NCBI RefSeq assembly: GCF_001039475.1
Contig: NZ_LELK01000001.1
Coordinates: 1,151,735-1,215,734 of the forward strand
Reading direction: 5' to 3'
Length of the DNA: 64,000 nucleotides
Source: Guptibacillus hwajinpoensis
Lineage (GTDB): Bacteria; Bacillota; Bacilli; Bacillales; Guptibacillaceae
The position numbers were made by a program, and so were the translations under genes. The stretch's first letter is position 1. Each line of letters begins with the position of its first letter. The notes under the pieces were generated by a model that saw nothing but the letters and a program-made list of their open reading frames with translations, made no database searches and was not told the origin of the DNA. Of this stretch, positions 7,771-15,637 are shown in pieces.

Positions 7771-8142
7771 TTAGTCATTTTCTATACCTTCTTCTACAGG
7801 TAGGATCAACCTGTTGACTATGACATTCACTTCTTCAACCTTTAGTCCAGTCATTCGTTCAACATCGTTTTTGATACGTTCTTGAAGCATAAAGCAAGTA
7901 ATTGGAATAATTTCACCAAAATCGATCGCTACTTCTACTCGTAACGAAAGCCCCGTCTCTTCTATTCCATCTTCATACTGTGATTTATTTCTTTTTCTTA
8001 TGCCCACTATTTTTCTAAGAGTATGTTTTACAGGTGCAACAATAAGTTCAACCCCTTCTGTTTCTTTGACAGCAACATCCACGATAAAGTCGATTACGCT
8101 CTCTGAAATAACAAGGGTTCCCTGATTATATTCTTTTCTCAT
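7771..8142 (-). CDS. Asp23/Gls24 family envelope stress protein
   Basis: A 123-residue Asp23/Gls24-domain protein: GTLVISESVIDFIVDVAVKETEGVELI is the family N-terminal block and ERIKNDVERMTGLKVEEVNVIV the C-terminal one. B. subtilis relatives are YqhY and YloU; the former is linked to control of acetyl-CoA carboxylase, the family in staphylococci to the cell envelope. AAGGGGGAA precedes the ATG by ~9 nt. It is divergent from the AI-2E family permease. Which paralogue it corresponds to is uncertain. Confidence 0.85.
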   Translation of the reverse strand: MRKEYNQGTLVISESVIDFIVDVAVKETEGVELIVAPVKHTLRKIVGIRKRNKSQYEDGIEETGLSLRVEVAIDFGEIIPITCFMLQERIKNDVERMTGLKVEEVNVIVNRLILPVEEGIEND

Positions 8143-8296
8143 GGTGTGATGTTCCCCCTTTAACCTTCCCTATACCTACTATATGAGGAGACAAAATCGT
8201 TTTATGCGTTTAATAATTCGTTTCTCTCTACTGGTAAAGCACCATAGTCCGTACTATAATAAGAATAGATGGTTTGACTTAGAAAGGAGAACAAGA

Positions 8297-9355
8297 TTGC
8301 CAAAGATCCTCTCAAAACGCTTTTTACTCATATTATTGGTCATCACGTTTTTAGCCGTTTTAGCGTTCTGGATTTTACCCGTCTCTATTCCACTGATTCT
8401 TGCATTTTTCAGCGCACTTGCACTTGATCCTGCTGTTAAATTGATTCAAAAGAATACAAAGCTAAAGAGGTACTTTCCAGTTATTATTGTATTCACCTTA
8501 TTTGTTATTCTTATTGCACTTCTAGGCTACTTCCTCGTAACTAAAGTAGTTACTGAGGGTATCGCACTTGTGGAGAATTCTCCTCTGTACATACAGAATA
8601 TTACTCAAATGTGGAATAGCATGGAATCAAATATGGAAGCAGTCTCGAAAAGTTTTCCTAAAGAATTTGTTCAAGAATTCACTAATCAAGTTGACCGATT
8701 TCTTGAGAATACGAAGAATACAATAAGTAGTATCGACTATTTAAAAATCATCACCATCATCGTAACCGGAATTCCAAATTATCTTGTAAGTATTCTCGTA
8801 TATTTAATTGCATTATTCTTATTCTTGATGGAATTACCTAAATTAAAGCAAAAATCTTATTCGTATTTATCTGCACAAACTGCTGAAAAAGTTCAGTTTA
8901 TGACAGGTCGTTTATCTTATGTGATCTTTGGATTCTTCAAAGCACAATTTCTCGTTAGTATTATTATATTTGTAGTCAGTTTAATTGGATTACTCATGAT
9001 TACACCTAAAGTCGCTCTACTTATGGCATTTATTATTTGGGTGATTGATTTTATTCCAATTATAGGATCAATCGTTATACTAGGTCCATGGGCACTTTAT
9101 TACTTAATCATAGGTGATATAGCCACAGGTAGCCAAATGGCTATCCTTGCTGTTGTTCTCCTAATTATCCGCCGAACAATAGAACCTAAAGTAATGGGAC
9201 GTCACATTGGTCTTTCACCACTATCTACGTTAATTTCAATGTATATAGGGTTGCAACTCCTTGGAATTATGGGCTTTATTATCGGTCCAATCCTACTAAT
9301 TGCCTTCAACTCAGCAAGAGAAGCAGGGTTAATAAGGATTAATTTTAAACTGTAA
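8297..9355 (+). CDS. AI-2E family transporter (PF01594-type permease)
   Basis: A 352-residue polytopic membrane protein. TTG at 8297 is selected because GAAAGGAGA ends 6 nt before it; upstream codons from 8183 encode a basic leader without this support. Eight or so hydrophobic segments are visible: two near the N-terminus, one around residue 70, and a C-terminal cluster including IIWVIDFIPIIGSIVILGPWALYY and ISMYIGLQLLGIMGFIIGP, both hallmarks of the family (TqsA, YtvI, PerM). Substrates in this family vary, including sporulation-related and ion-exchange roles, so autoinducer transport should not be assumed. It occupies the space where ctaG lies in B. subtilis. Confidence 0.85.
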   Translation: MPKILSKRFLLILLVITFLAVLAFWILPVSIPLILAFFSALALDPAVKLIQKNTKLKRYFPVIIVFTLFVILIALLGYFLVTKVVTEGIALVENSPLYIQNITQMWNSMESNMEAVSKSFPKEFVQEFTNQVDRFLENTKNTISSIDYLKIITIIVTGIPNYLVSILVYLIALFLFLMELPKLKQKSYSYLSAQTAEKVQFMTGRLSYVIFGFFKAQFLVSIIIFVVSLIGLLMITPKVALLMAFIIWVIDFIPIIGSIVILGPWALYYLIIGDIATGSQMAILAVVLLIIRRTIEPKVMGRHIGLSPLSTLISMYIGLQLLGIMGFIIGPILLIAFNSAREAGLIRINFKL

Positions 9356-9364
9356 TAGGAATAA

Positions 9365-9387
9365 ACGTGGCATTTGCCACGTTTTTT
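9365..9387 (+). terminator. Terminator of the AI-2E family gene
   Basis: Stem ACGTGGC / GCCACGT with loop ATTT, followed by TTTTTT. Confidence 0.85.
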
Positions 9388-9400
9388 GTTACCAACAAAA

Positions 9401-9427
9401 AGAAGCTGCTCAATAAGAGCAGCTTCT
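9401..9427 (-). terminator. Terminator of the ctaCDEF operon
   Basis: Stem AGAAGCTGCTC / GAGCAGCTTCT with 5-nt loop. The A-run at 9396-9400 gives the U-tract on the minus strand. It lies directly after ctaF. Confidence 0.85.
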
Positions 9428-9438
9428 TTTCTACGTTA

Positions 9439-9783
9439 TTACCAGATCATTCCCATTAAGGCAATAACCGCAGTTCCTGCAACGAAGACTCCAAAAAAGA
9501 TTCCCCATGCCGGATATTGATGACCTTTGTGGCTTAAATGCATGAACATATATAGCTGGAAAACCAGTTGAATCCCTGCAAGAATCATAATGAAAACAAC
9601 TGTGAATGCATCAGAGATCGCGTCACTTGCCACTGCGATAAATGCAATCATAGTCAGGAAAATCATCATGGCAAAGGATACAATTTGCTGTTTGAATTCC
9701 TTCTCATGAGCGATCTTGTGATGAATGTCAAGGTGACTCTGATCGTGCTCAGATACTGTTTCTGTGCCTTCATGATGTGCCAT
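9439..9783 (-). CDS. ctaF: Cytochrome c oxidase caa3, subunit IV
   Basis: A 114-residue membrane protein of the prokaryotic cytochrome oxidase subunit IV family. A His/Glu-rich cytosolic N-terminus is followed by three transmembrane segments (IVSFAMMIFLTMIAFIAV, AFTVVFIMILAGIQLVFQLYMF, WGIFFGVFVAGTAVIAL) and the typical YMFMHLSHKG between the second and third. It is the last gene of ctaC-D-E-F, 4 bp after ctaE, and is immediately followed by a terminator, so ctaG is not part of this operon here. Confidence 0.95.
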   Translation of the reverse strand: MAHHEGTETVSEHDQSHLDIHHKIAHEKEFKQQIVSFAMMIFLTMIAFIAVASDAISDAFTVVFIMILAGIQLVFQLYMFMHLSHKGHQYPAWGIFFGVFVAGTAVIALMGMIW

Positions 9784-9787
9784 TTAA

Positions 9788-10402
9788 TTAACCCACCTTT
9801 CCCATTAAATAAACAACAGTAAAGATAAAGATCCATACAACATCGATAAAGTGCCAGTAAAGAGCGAATAGATAGAACTTTGGTGCTGTATAGAGATCCA
9901 TGCCACGTTTCAAATTACGAATAATAAGAAGTGTAAGCCAGGAAATCCCTACGAATACGTGGGCACCGTGAGTTCCGACTAGCGTGTAGAACGCAGAACC
10001 CCATGCACTACTACGAATGGTATGTTCATATTCATGTACATAATGAGTGAATTCGTAAATCTCAAGACCAAGGAACGCAAGTCCAAGAAGTCCTGTAACA
10101 ACAAACCAGCCAATCATTCGTTTAAACTGATTTGTTTTGAGTGCCATCGTTGCGAATACAGACGTTAAACTACTTGTTAAAAGGAGCATCGTTGCAATAA
10201 ATACAAGCGGAAGTTCAAACATTTCACTTGCTGTCACTCCACCATTTGTTGCATTCCTTAGTCCTAAGTATACCCCAAAAAGCGAGGCGAAAAGCACGGT
10301 TTCGCCTCCAAGGAAGAACCAGAAACCAAGAAATTTATTTTTTCCTTCTAATGTAGCCCGTTCTGGATTGGCAGGCAATTTGTTCATTGATTCAGGTTTC
10401 AT
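9788..10402 (-). CDS. ctaE: Cytochrome c oxidase caa3, subunit III
   Basis: A 204-residue protein with five membrane segments, the short bacterial form of heme-copper oxidase subunit III. Conserved parts are FLGFWFFLGGETVLFASLF (first helix with the Glu), TLVGTHGAHVFVGISWL and LYWHFIDVVWIFIFTVVYL. The start ATG overlaps the ctaD stop by 4 nt, which implies translational coupling. Its role is structural support of subunit I and of the D proton pathway. Confidence 0.96.
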   Translation of the reverse strand: MKPESMNKLPANPERATLEGKNKFLGFWFFLGGETVLFASLFGVYLGLRNATNGGVTASEMFELPLVFIATMLLLTSSLTSVFATMALKTNQFKRMIGWFVVTGLLGLAFLGLEIYEFTHYVHEYEHTIRSSAWGSAFYTLVGTHGAHVFVGISWLTLLIIRNLKRGMDLYTAPKFYLFALYWHFIDVVWIFIFTVVYLMGKVG

Positions 10403-12237
10403 TTGCCTTCCCCCCCTTCATCAGGCAGGTCTTCTTTATGAATATGATATCCATGATAATCGATCACAGAGCGAAGAATCATCGCTAATGCGACAACACC
10501 AAGGCCTCCAATTGCGATTGCCCAGTTAGCAAATATCGCTGCTAACGATGCAATGAAAAAGCCAAGGGACAACAAGAATGGCAGGATCGACGCATCAGGC
10601 ATATGAATATCATCAAGTGGTTCAGCAGGAACCATTGCTTTATTGCCTGCACGTTTTTCAAGCCACCATGCATCAAGTCCACGTACAAGTGGTGTCTGCG
10701 CAAAGTTGTATTCTGGTGCTGGCGAAGAAATTGCCCATTCAAGGGTTCTACCATCCCATGGATCGTTTCCAGCTTTTTTACCTTTAACAGCAGTTTGGAT
10801 AATATTCCAAACCATAATTATCGTAGCAAGACCCATCAAGAATGCTCCGATCGTCGCAGCAAAGTTCGCCTCATCAAGACTCTGTCCTGAAAGGTAAGTA
10901 TATACACGACGAGGCATTCCCATTAGACCAAGGAAGTGCATCGGGAAGAACGTTAAATGGAAGCCAATGAAGAAGAGCCAGAAATGAAGCTTTCCTAGAA
11001 CTTCGTTTAACACTGTTCCGAAAATCTTTGGCCACCAGTAGTACATACCAGCGAATAGACCGAATACAACACCACCAACGATAACGTAGTGGAAATGGGC
11101 TACTACAAAGTAGCTGTCATGATATTGATAGTCAGCAGGCGGAACGCTTAGCATAACGCCTGTCATACCACCAAGTACAAATGAAGGAATAAATCCAACC
11201 GCAAACAGGTTTGCTGTTGGGAAACTTACTTTTCCTCCCCACATGGTAAAGAGCCAGTTAAAGATCTTAACACCTGTAGGTACAGCGATTAACATTGTAG
11301 CAACCGCGAAAATCGAGTTCGCAATTGGTCCAAGTCCAACCGTAAACATATGGTGAACCCAAACCATAAATCCTAAGAAACCAATAAGCGCTGTAGCAAA
11401 TACCATAGCTGAATAACCGAATAGACGCTTACGAGCAAATGTTGCAATGATTTCAGAGAACATACCGAATGCTGGAAGCACAAGAATGTAAACTTCCGGG
11501 TGCCCGAAAATCCAGAATAAATGTTCATAAATAATCGGGTTACCACCTGCTTCAGCCGCAAAGAACTGAGTACCAAACAAACGATCAAACATAAGAAGTG
11601 CAAGACCGATTGTTAGTGCAGGGAATGCAAAAAGAATAAGACCAGATGTTATAAAACTAGACCATGTAAATAGCGGCATACGCATGAATGTCATGCCTGG
11701 TGCACGCATGTTAATAATCGTTACGAGGAAGTTAATTCCCCCAATTAATGTACCAATACCTGATACTTGAAGTCCTAATACGTAGAAGTCTACCCCATTA
11801 CCAGGACTCGTTGTTGAAAGTGGTGCATAACCAGTCCAGCCTGCATCCGCAGCTCCACCCATGAACCAACCAAGGTTCAGTAGAATACCACCTGCAGAAA
11901 ATAGCCAGAAGCCGAGTGAGTTTAAAAATGGAAACGCTACGTCTCTCGCCCCAATTTGGAGCGGTATAATCGCATTCATAAACCCAAATATGAGGGGCAT
12001 GGCTGCGAGGAAGATCATAGTCGTTCCGTGCATTGTAAGCAACTGATTAAATGTTTCAGCGCCTACAAAATTAAATTCTGGATAAAGCAACTGCACCCGT
12101 AGTAAGATTGCTTCCAAACCGCCAATTAGAAAGAAGAAAGCACCGGAAGCGAGATAAAGAATCCCGATCTTCTTGTGGTCAACGGTTGTAAGCCAATCCC
12201 ATATAGGATTTTTCTTTTTATAAGCATGTGCTGACAC
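10399..12237 (-). CDS. ctaD: Cytochrome c oxidase caa3, subunit I
   Basis: A 612-residue catalytic subunit of the aa3/caa3 oxidase, reducing O2 to water with cytochrome c as donor while pumping protons. Seen are the low-spin heme ligand region LLTMHGTTMIF, the CuB/active-site FGHPEVYILVLP (His-Tyr pair and Glu region), VWVHHMFTVG (two CuB His), and YFVVAHFHYVIVGG (heme ligands). Twelve or more transmembrane helices are visible. GTG start with GGAGG upstream. It is the central gene of the operon. Confidence 0.97.
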   Translation of the reverse strand: MSAHAYKKKNPIWDWLTTVDHKKIGILYLASGAFFFLIGGLEAILLRVQLLYPEFNFVGAETFNQLLTMHGTTMIFLAAMPLIFGFMNAIIPLQIGARDVAFPFLNSLGFWLFSAGGILLNLGWFMGGAADAGWTGYAPLSTTSPGNGVDFYVLGLQVSGIGTLIGGINFLVTIINMRAPGMTFMRMPLFTWSSFITSGLILFAFPALTIGLALLMFDRLFGTQFFAAEAGGNPIIYEHLFWIFGHPEVYILVLPAFGMFSEIIATFARKRLFGYSAMVFATALIGFLGFMVWVHHMFTVGLGPIANSIFAVATMLIAVPTGVKIFNWLFTMWGGKVSFPTANLFAVGFIPSFVLGGMTGVMLSVPPADYQYHDSYFVVAHFHYVIVGGVVFGLFAGMYYWWPKIFGTVLNEVLGKLHFWLFFIGFHLTFFPMHFLGLMGMPRRVYTYLSGQSLDEANFAATIGAFLMGLATIIMVWNIIQTAVKGKKAGNDPWDGRTLEWAISSPAPEYNFAQTPLVRGLDAWWLEKRAGNKAMVPAEPLDDIHMPDASILPFLLSLGFFIASLAAIFANWAIAIGGLGVVALAMILRSVIDYHGYHIHKEDLPDEGGEGK

Positions 12238-12263
12238 GAATTAAACCTCCTTATTTCCGATGA

Positions 12264-13289
12264 CTATTCTTCAACCTTTAGACCATTTAGATAAGCTACA
12301 AGAGCATTAAGCTCTTCATCATTTAATTGGTCTTCAAACGCTGGCATGTTGTTACCAGGTTTAAATTCAGATGGTTTAGCAATCCAAGCTTTGATGTTCT
12401 CATCTGTGTGATCAAGAATGCCTGCAACTTTCTCTCGGTCACCAAAGTTTGTTAAGTTGGGACCTGTATTACCACCATCAGCACCGACAGCGTGACAGCC
12501 AATACAGCTGTTCGCAAAAATCTCTTCGCCTTGTGCTGCCTGATCAGTTGAAGCTTGTGAGCTTGCTTCCTTCATGCTTTCTGCCCAGGCTTCGAAATCT
12601 TCTTTCTCTTGTGCAATTACCTTGAAGTCCATCAAGGCATGTGCCGGTCCACAAAGCTCAGCACATTTACCATAATATGTACCTGGTTCCTGAGCATTTA
12701 GCCACATTTTATTAACCGTAGCTGTATTCGTATCCATTTTCCCACCTAAAGTCGGAACCCAGAAAGAGTGAAGGACATCTTTGGAAGCGAGTTCAAAATA
12801 AACTCTTTCTCCAGAAGGAATATACAAATCTTGAGCCGTTTTCACACCAAGATCTGGATACTCAAATTCCCACCAATATTGGTGAGCTGTTACTTTGACT
12901 ACGGTTGCACCTTCAGGTACTTTTTCAGTCCCTTCGTCTAATGCAAACGTCGCCATTACTGTCGGAACGGCAAGGATTAAAAGAAGAATAATAGGAACAA
13001 CTGTCCATAGAATCTCAAGTACTACATTTCCTTCCGTCTGTTCTGGAATTTCATTGTCGCTTTCACCACGTCGTCTGAAGCGAACAAGCACAATTGTATA
13101 AATAAGTGCTACTACAACGAAAACCCCAATCATGATGTAAAGGCTTAACATCATGAGATTAAATTGCATCTCAGACCCTTCCCCTTTAGGGAGCAAAGTC
13201 GTTAGCTGTTCGTTACCGCAACCCGTAAGTGTTAACGCAATTACCGATAGCAGTGGTAAAAAACGCCAAGCATTTCTCCAACGTTTCAT
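12264..13289 (-). CDS. ctaC: Cytochrome c oxidase caa3, subunit II with fused cytochrome c
   Basis: A 341-residue lipoprotein. The signal segment ends at the lipobox LTLTGC; two transmembrane helices follow (MMLSLYIMIGVFVVVALIY and LEILWTVVPIILLLILAVP). The CuA domain carries YWWEFEYPDLG and CAELCGPAHALMDF (the two Cys, His and Met ligands). A C-terminal cytochrome c domain has CIGCH (~residue 265) and a Met ligand in NNMPAF, which defines the caa3 type. ATG 13289 is chosen over a TTG at 13328 with no ribosome binding site; GAGGT and AAGGTG lie upstream. Confidence 0.95.
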   Translation of the reverse strand: MKRWRNAWRFLPLLSVIALTLTGCGNEQLTTLLPKGEGSEMQFNLMMLSLYIMIGVFVVVALIYTIVLVRFRRRGESDNEIPEQTEGNVVLEILWTVVPIILLLILAVPTVMATFALDEGTEKVPEGATVVKVTAHQYWWEFEYPDLGVKTAQDLYIPSGERVYFELASKDVLHSFWVPTLGGKMDTNTATVNKMWLNAQEPGTYYGKCAELCGPAHALMDFKVIAQEKEDFEAWAESMKEASSQASTDQAAQGEEIFANSCIGCHAVGADGGNTGPNLTNFGDREKVAGILDHTDENIKAWIAKPSEFKPGNNMPAFEDQLNDEELNALVAYLNGLKVEE

Positions 13290-13342
13290 TTGCACCTTAA
13301 ACCTCACTTTCTTAGTAGCTTTACTCAAATTGAGTTATAGGA

Positions 13343-13371
13343 AGTCAATGCGGGAAGATCCCGCATTGACT
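13343..13371. other. Perfect 13-bp hairpin between ctaB and ctaC
   Basis: AGTCAATGCGGGA (13343-13355), loop AGA, TCCCGCATTGACT (13359-13371). There is no U-tract on either strand, so a simple terminator is unlikely. On the minus strand it lies between the ctaB stop and the ctaC start, where it could protect or separate the ctaCDEF message. Confidence 0.6.
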
Positions 13372-13399
13372 GACCATACTTTAGTAATTGTCACTGTTC

Positions 13400-14341
13400 T
13401 TAAGGATTAATATTTACTGCAATCATAACAATAAATAGAATCGTAATATAGTTCAGTGAGTAGACAAACATAATTCTTGCCCATTTAATATCATCTTTCA
13501 TAAAGAAACCAGCTATGCCAATTGCAAACCATCCAAATCCAAGGATCGATGCGACTGTAATGTAAACTGGACCGAAGCTGTATAACAATAGTGATACTGG
13601 TACTAGTGCTGCAGTATAAAGCACAATTTGACGCTTCGTCATAGGGAATCCAGCCACAACAGGAAGCATTGGAATACCTGCGTCTCGGTAATCATCCACT
13701 CGTTTCATTGCAAGAGCAAGGAAATGCGGTGGTTGCCAGATAAACATGATTAAAAACATTCCCCATGCTACTGGACTTAGATTTGGATCAATAGCCGCCC
13801 AACCAATTAGTGGTGGTAACGCACCTGAAAATGATCCTACAACAGTGTTCAATGAAGTTGTACGTTTTGTCCACATTGTATAAAGAACCACGTAAATAAC
13901 AAGTCCCAAAAGTCCCAATAGTGCTGCCATAGGCTCTATTATTAAGAGCATAATCGTCCCGGCTATAGATAAGCCAAGGCCTACAAAGAGAACCTGTTTA
14001 GCAGGAATTTTCCCTGTTACAGAAGGTCTTGTATTTGTTCTTGCCATCACCTGATCAATGTCACGATCAATATAGTTATTTAAAGATGTTCCCCCGGCAA
14101 CAACAAAAGCTGTTCCCAACATCGTTAAAATAAGCACCATCGGATTAGCGAATAGATCAAACCCTGAAGCTACTGAAGCAACCCACAAACCTGTAAAAGC
14201 CGTAATTAAATTATCAAACACAATACCAAGCTTCGTTAGTGTAAGAAAATCTTTCCAAGTACCTGATGGATTAGCTTCAGAAAGTGGACCTGGCTCCATT
14301 ACTCGGTTTGAGGCTTCGTAAGCCGTTCTAGTTTTACTCAA
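13400..14341 (-). CDS. ctaB: Protoheme IX farnesyltransferase (heme O synthase)
   Basis: A 313-residue UbiA-family prenyltransferase making heme O from protoheme and farnesyl diphosphate. The first Asp motif appears as [20 protein letters not shown] and the second region as [16 protein letters not shown]; nine hydrophobic helices are spaced through the protein. TTG 14341 is preferred as start because AAAGGGAGGTG sits 6 nt before it, whereas the ATGs at 14362 and 14368 lie in or before this site. It is divergent from ctaA and upstream of ctaCDEF, as in B. subtilis. Confidence 0.95.
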   Translation of the reverse strand: MSKTRTAYEASNRVMEPGPLSEANPSGTWKDFLTLTKLGIVFDNLITAFTGLWVASVASGFDLFANPMVLILTMLGTAFVVAGGTSLNNYIDRDIDQVMARTNTRPSVTGKIPAKQVLFVGLGLSIAGTIMLLIIEPMAALLGLLGLVIYVVLYTMWTKRTTSLNTVVGSFSGALPPLIGWAAIDPNLSPVAWGMFLIMFIWQPPHFLALAMKRVDDYRDAGIPMLPVVAGFPMTKRQIVLYTAALVPVSLLLYSFGPVYITVASILGFGWFAIGIAGFFMKDDIKWARIMFVYSLNYITILFIVMIAVNINP

Positions 14342-14713
14342 TCTATACACCTCCCTTTCCATTTTCATTGTTCATTTTTAACAATCTTATAAGAAGACTG
14401 TACAAGCCTTGTTGATAATTAGTTATCACGATTACCCCTCCAGGTTTCTTACTAGCTGATTAGAAAATGTAATTCAATCTTCACATCTTTCTATTATATG
14501 AATGTTACAGCTATGGTAAGATAATGTTGGTTTTGTGAAAGGAAGCAGTATCCGCAATCCTTATCCATTATAAACGAATCTACTTGTTTTGTATACGTTG
14601 TTTAAATGTGAGGATTTGTGCTTTCTTTTGTAAGAAAGAAGTAAATATCGTCTGCTTCATCACACATTCATTGTACTATGAATCAGCGACAATATGATAA
14701 GAAGGTGTTATTT
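14342..14713. other. Divergent ctaB-ctaA control region
   Basis: A 372-bp non-coding region between two oppositely oriented heme synthase genes. A perfect TATAAT on the minus strand (complement of 14492-14498 area, ATTATA in ctattatatg) is a candidate ctaB -10 element, though its -35 partner is weak. In B. subtilis this interval is bound by ResD and Spo0A-dependent control has been reported; I cannot identify those sites here with confidence. No RNA structure was recognised. Confidence 0.4.
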
Positions 14714-15607
14714 GTGAATAAATTGTTGAAATTGTTCGGGATCATTACGTCTCTTGGCATGCTTCTCGTTCTTTTAATGGGAGCTGTTGTTACAAAAACA
14801 GGATCTGGTGATGGGTGCGGAAACTCTTGGCCACTTTGTTACGGAGAAATACTTCCTGAAGCTCCAGAGATTGAAACGATCATCGAGCTAAGTCATCGCG
14901 TAGTGTCTGCTGCCCTAGGGTTGTTGGTTATCATTCTCGCGATCTGGTCATGGAGAAAACTTAGCCACATCCGCGAGACTAAATACCTAGCAATTCTCTC
15001 AGTATTCTTGATTGTGTTTCAAGGATTGCTTGGAGCTGCAGCCGTTGTATGGGGGCAATCAGATATCGTTCTTGCTTCTCATTTCGGGTTTTCTTTAGCA
15101 AGTTTTGCGAGTGTGGTTCTATTAACGATTCTTGCATTCGAGGCGTCTGGATCTCAGAAGACTCCCGTCGTACCGAAACGTATTCGACTCAATCTTTACG
15201 GAGTTACTATTTATTCTTATATCGTTGTGTACACGGGCGCACTTGTTAGGCATACAGGCGCTAGTATGGCTTGTGACAATGTGCCATTTTGTACGGACGG
15301 ACAACTATTTGCCTTTTCAGGGCAACAAGGTATCCAAATGCTCCATCGAACTGCAGCAGTTCTAATTTTCGTATGGTTACTTTATATATTAATTATTGGA
15401 ATGAAAGAGCTAAAGAACGAAATTACAATGCGACGAGGCATCATTTTGGCATTTACATTTGTTTGTCTACAGGCACTTAGCGGTATTCTCGTAGTTGTAT
15501 CTAACCTTAACCTCTTTCTTGCTCTATTCCACGGTCTTTTCATTTCAGGATTATTTACAGTATTACTTTATCTCGTTATGCTCTCTCTTCGAAGTAGAAG
15601 ACAATAG
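14714..15607 (+). CDS. ctaA: Heme A synthase
   Basis: A 297-residue membrane enzyme converting heme O to heme A. GTG 14714 is chosen (AAGGTG 6 nt upstream); the product then begins VNKLLKLFGIITSLGMLLVLLMGAVVTKTGSG, aligning with B. subtilis CtaA. Conserved features are GDGCGNSWPLC with the paired Cys, ELSHRVVSAALG (heme-ligand His and catalytic Glu), a second Cys pair in MACDNVPFC, and later His in MLHRTAAV and ALFHGLF. Eight transmembrane helices are arranged as two four-helix halves. Confidence 0.95.
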   Translation: MNKLLKLFGIITSLGMLLVLLMGAVVTKTGSGDGCGNSWPLCYGEILPEAPEIETIIELSHRVVSAALGLLVIILAIWSWRKLSHIRETKYLAILSVFLIVFQGLLGAAAVVWGQSDIVLASHFGFSLASFASVVLLTILAFEASGSQKTPVVPKRIRLNLYGVTIYSYIVVYTGALVRHTGASMACDNVPFCTDGQLFAFSGQQGIQMLHRTAAVLIFVWLLYILIIGMKELKNEITMRRGIILAFTFVCLQALSGILVVVSNLNLFLALFHGLFISGLFTVLLYLVMLSLRSRRQ

Positions 15608-15608
15608 A

Positions 15609-15634
15609 AAAAGCTGCGCAACCGCGCAGCTTTT
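15609..15634. terminator. Bidirectional terminator of ctaA and pycA
   Basis: AAAAGCTGCGC / GCGCAGCTTTT with loop AACC, followed by more T on the plus strand and A on the other side. It lies between convergent ctaA and pycA. Confidence 0.85.
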
Positions 15635-15637
15635 TTT

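Noticed and set aside
14369-14713. Riboswitch or T-box between ctaB and ctaA
   Set aside because: No T-box motif, specifier stem or terminator-antiterminator pair could be found.
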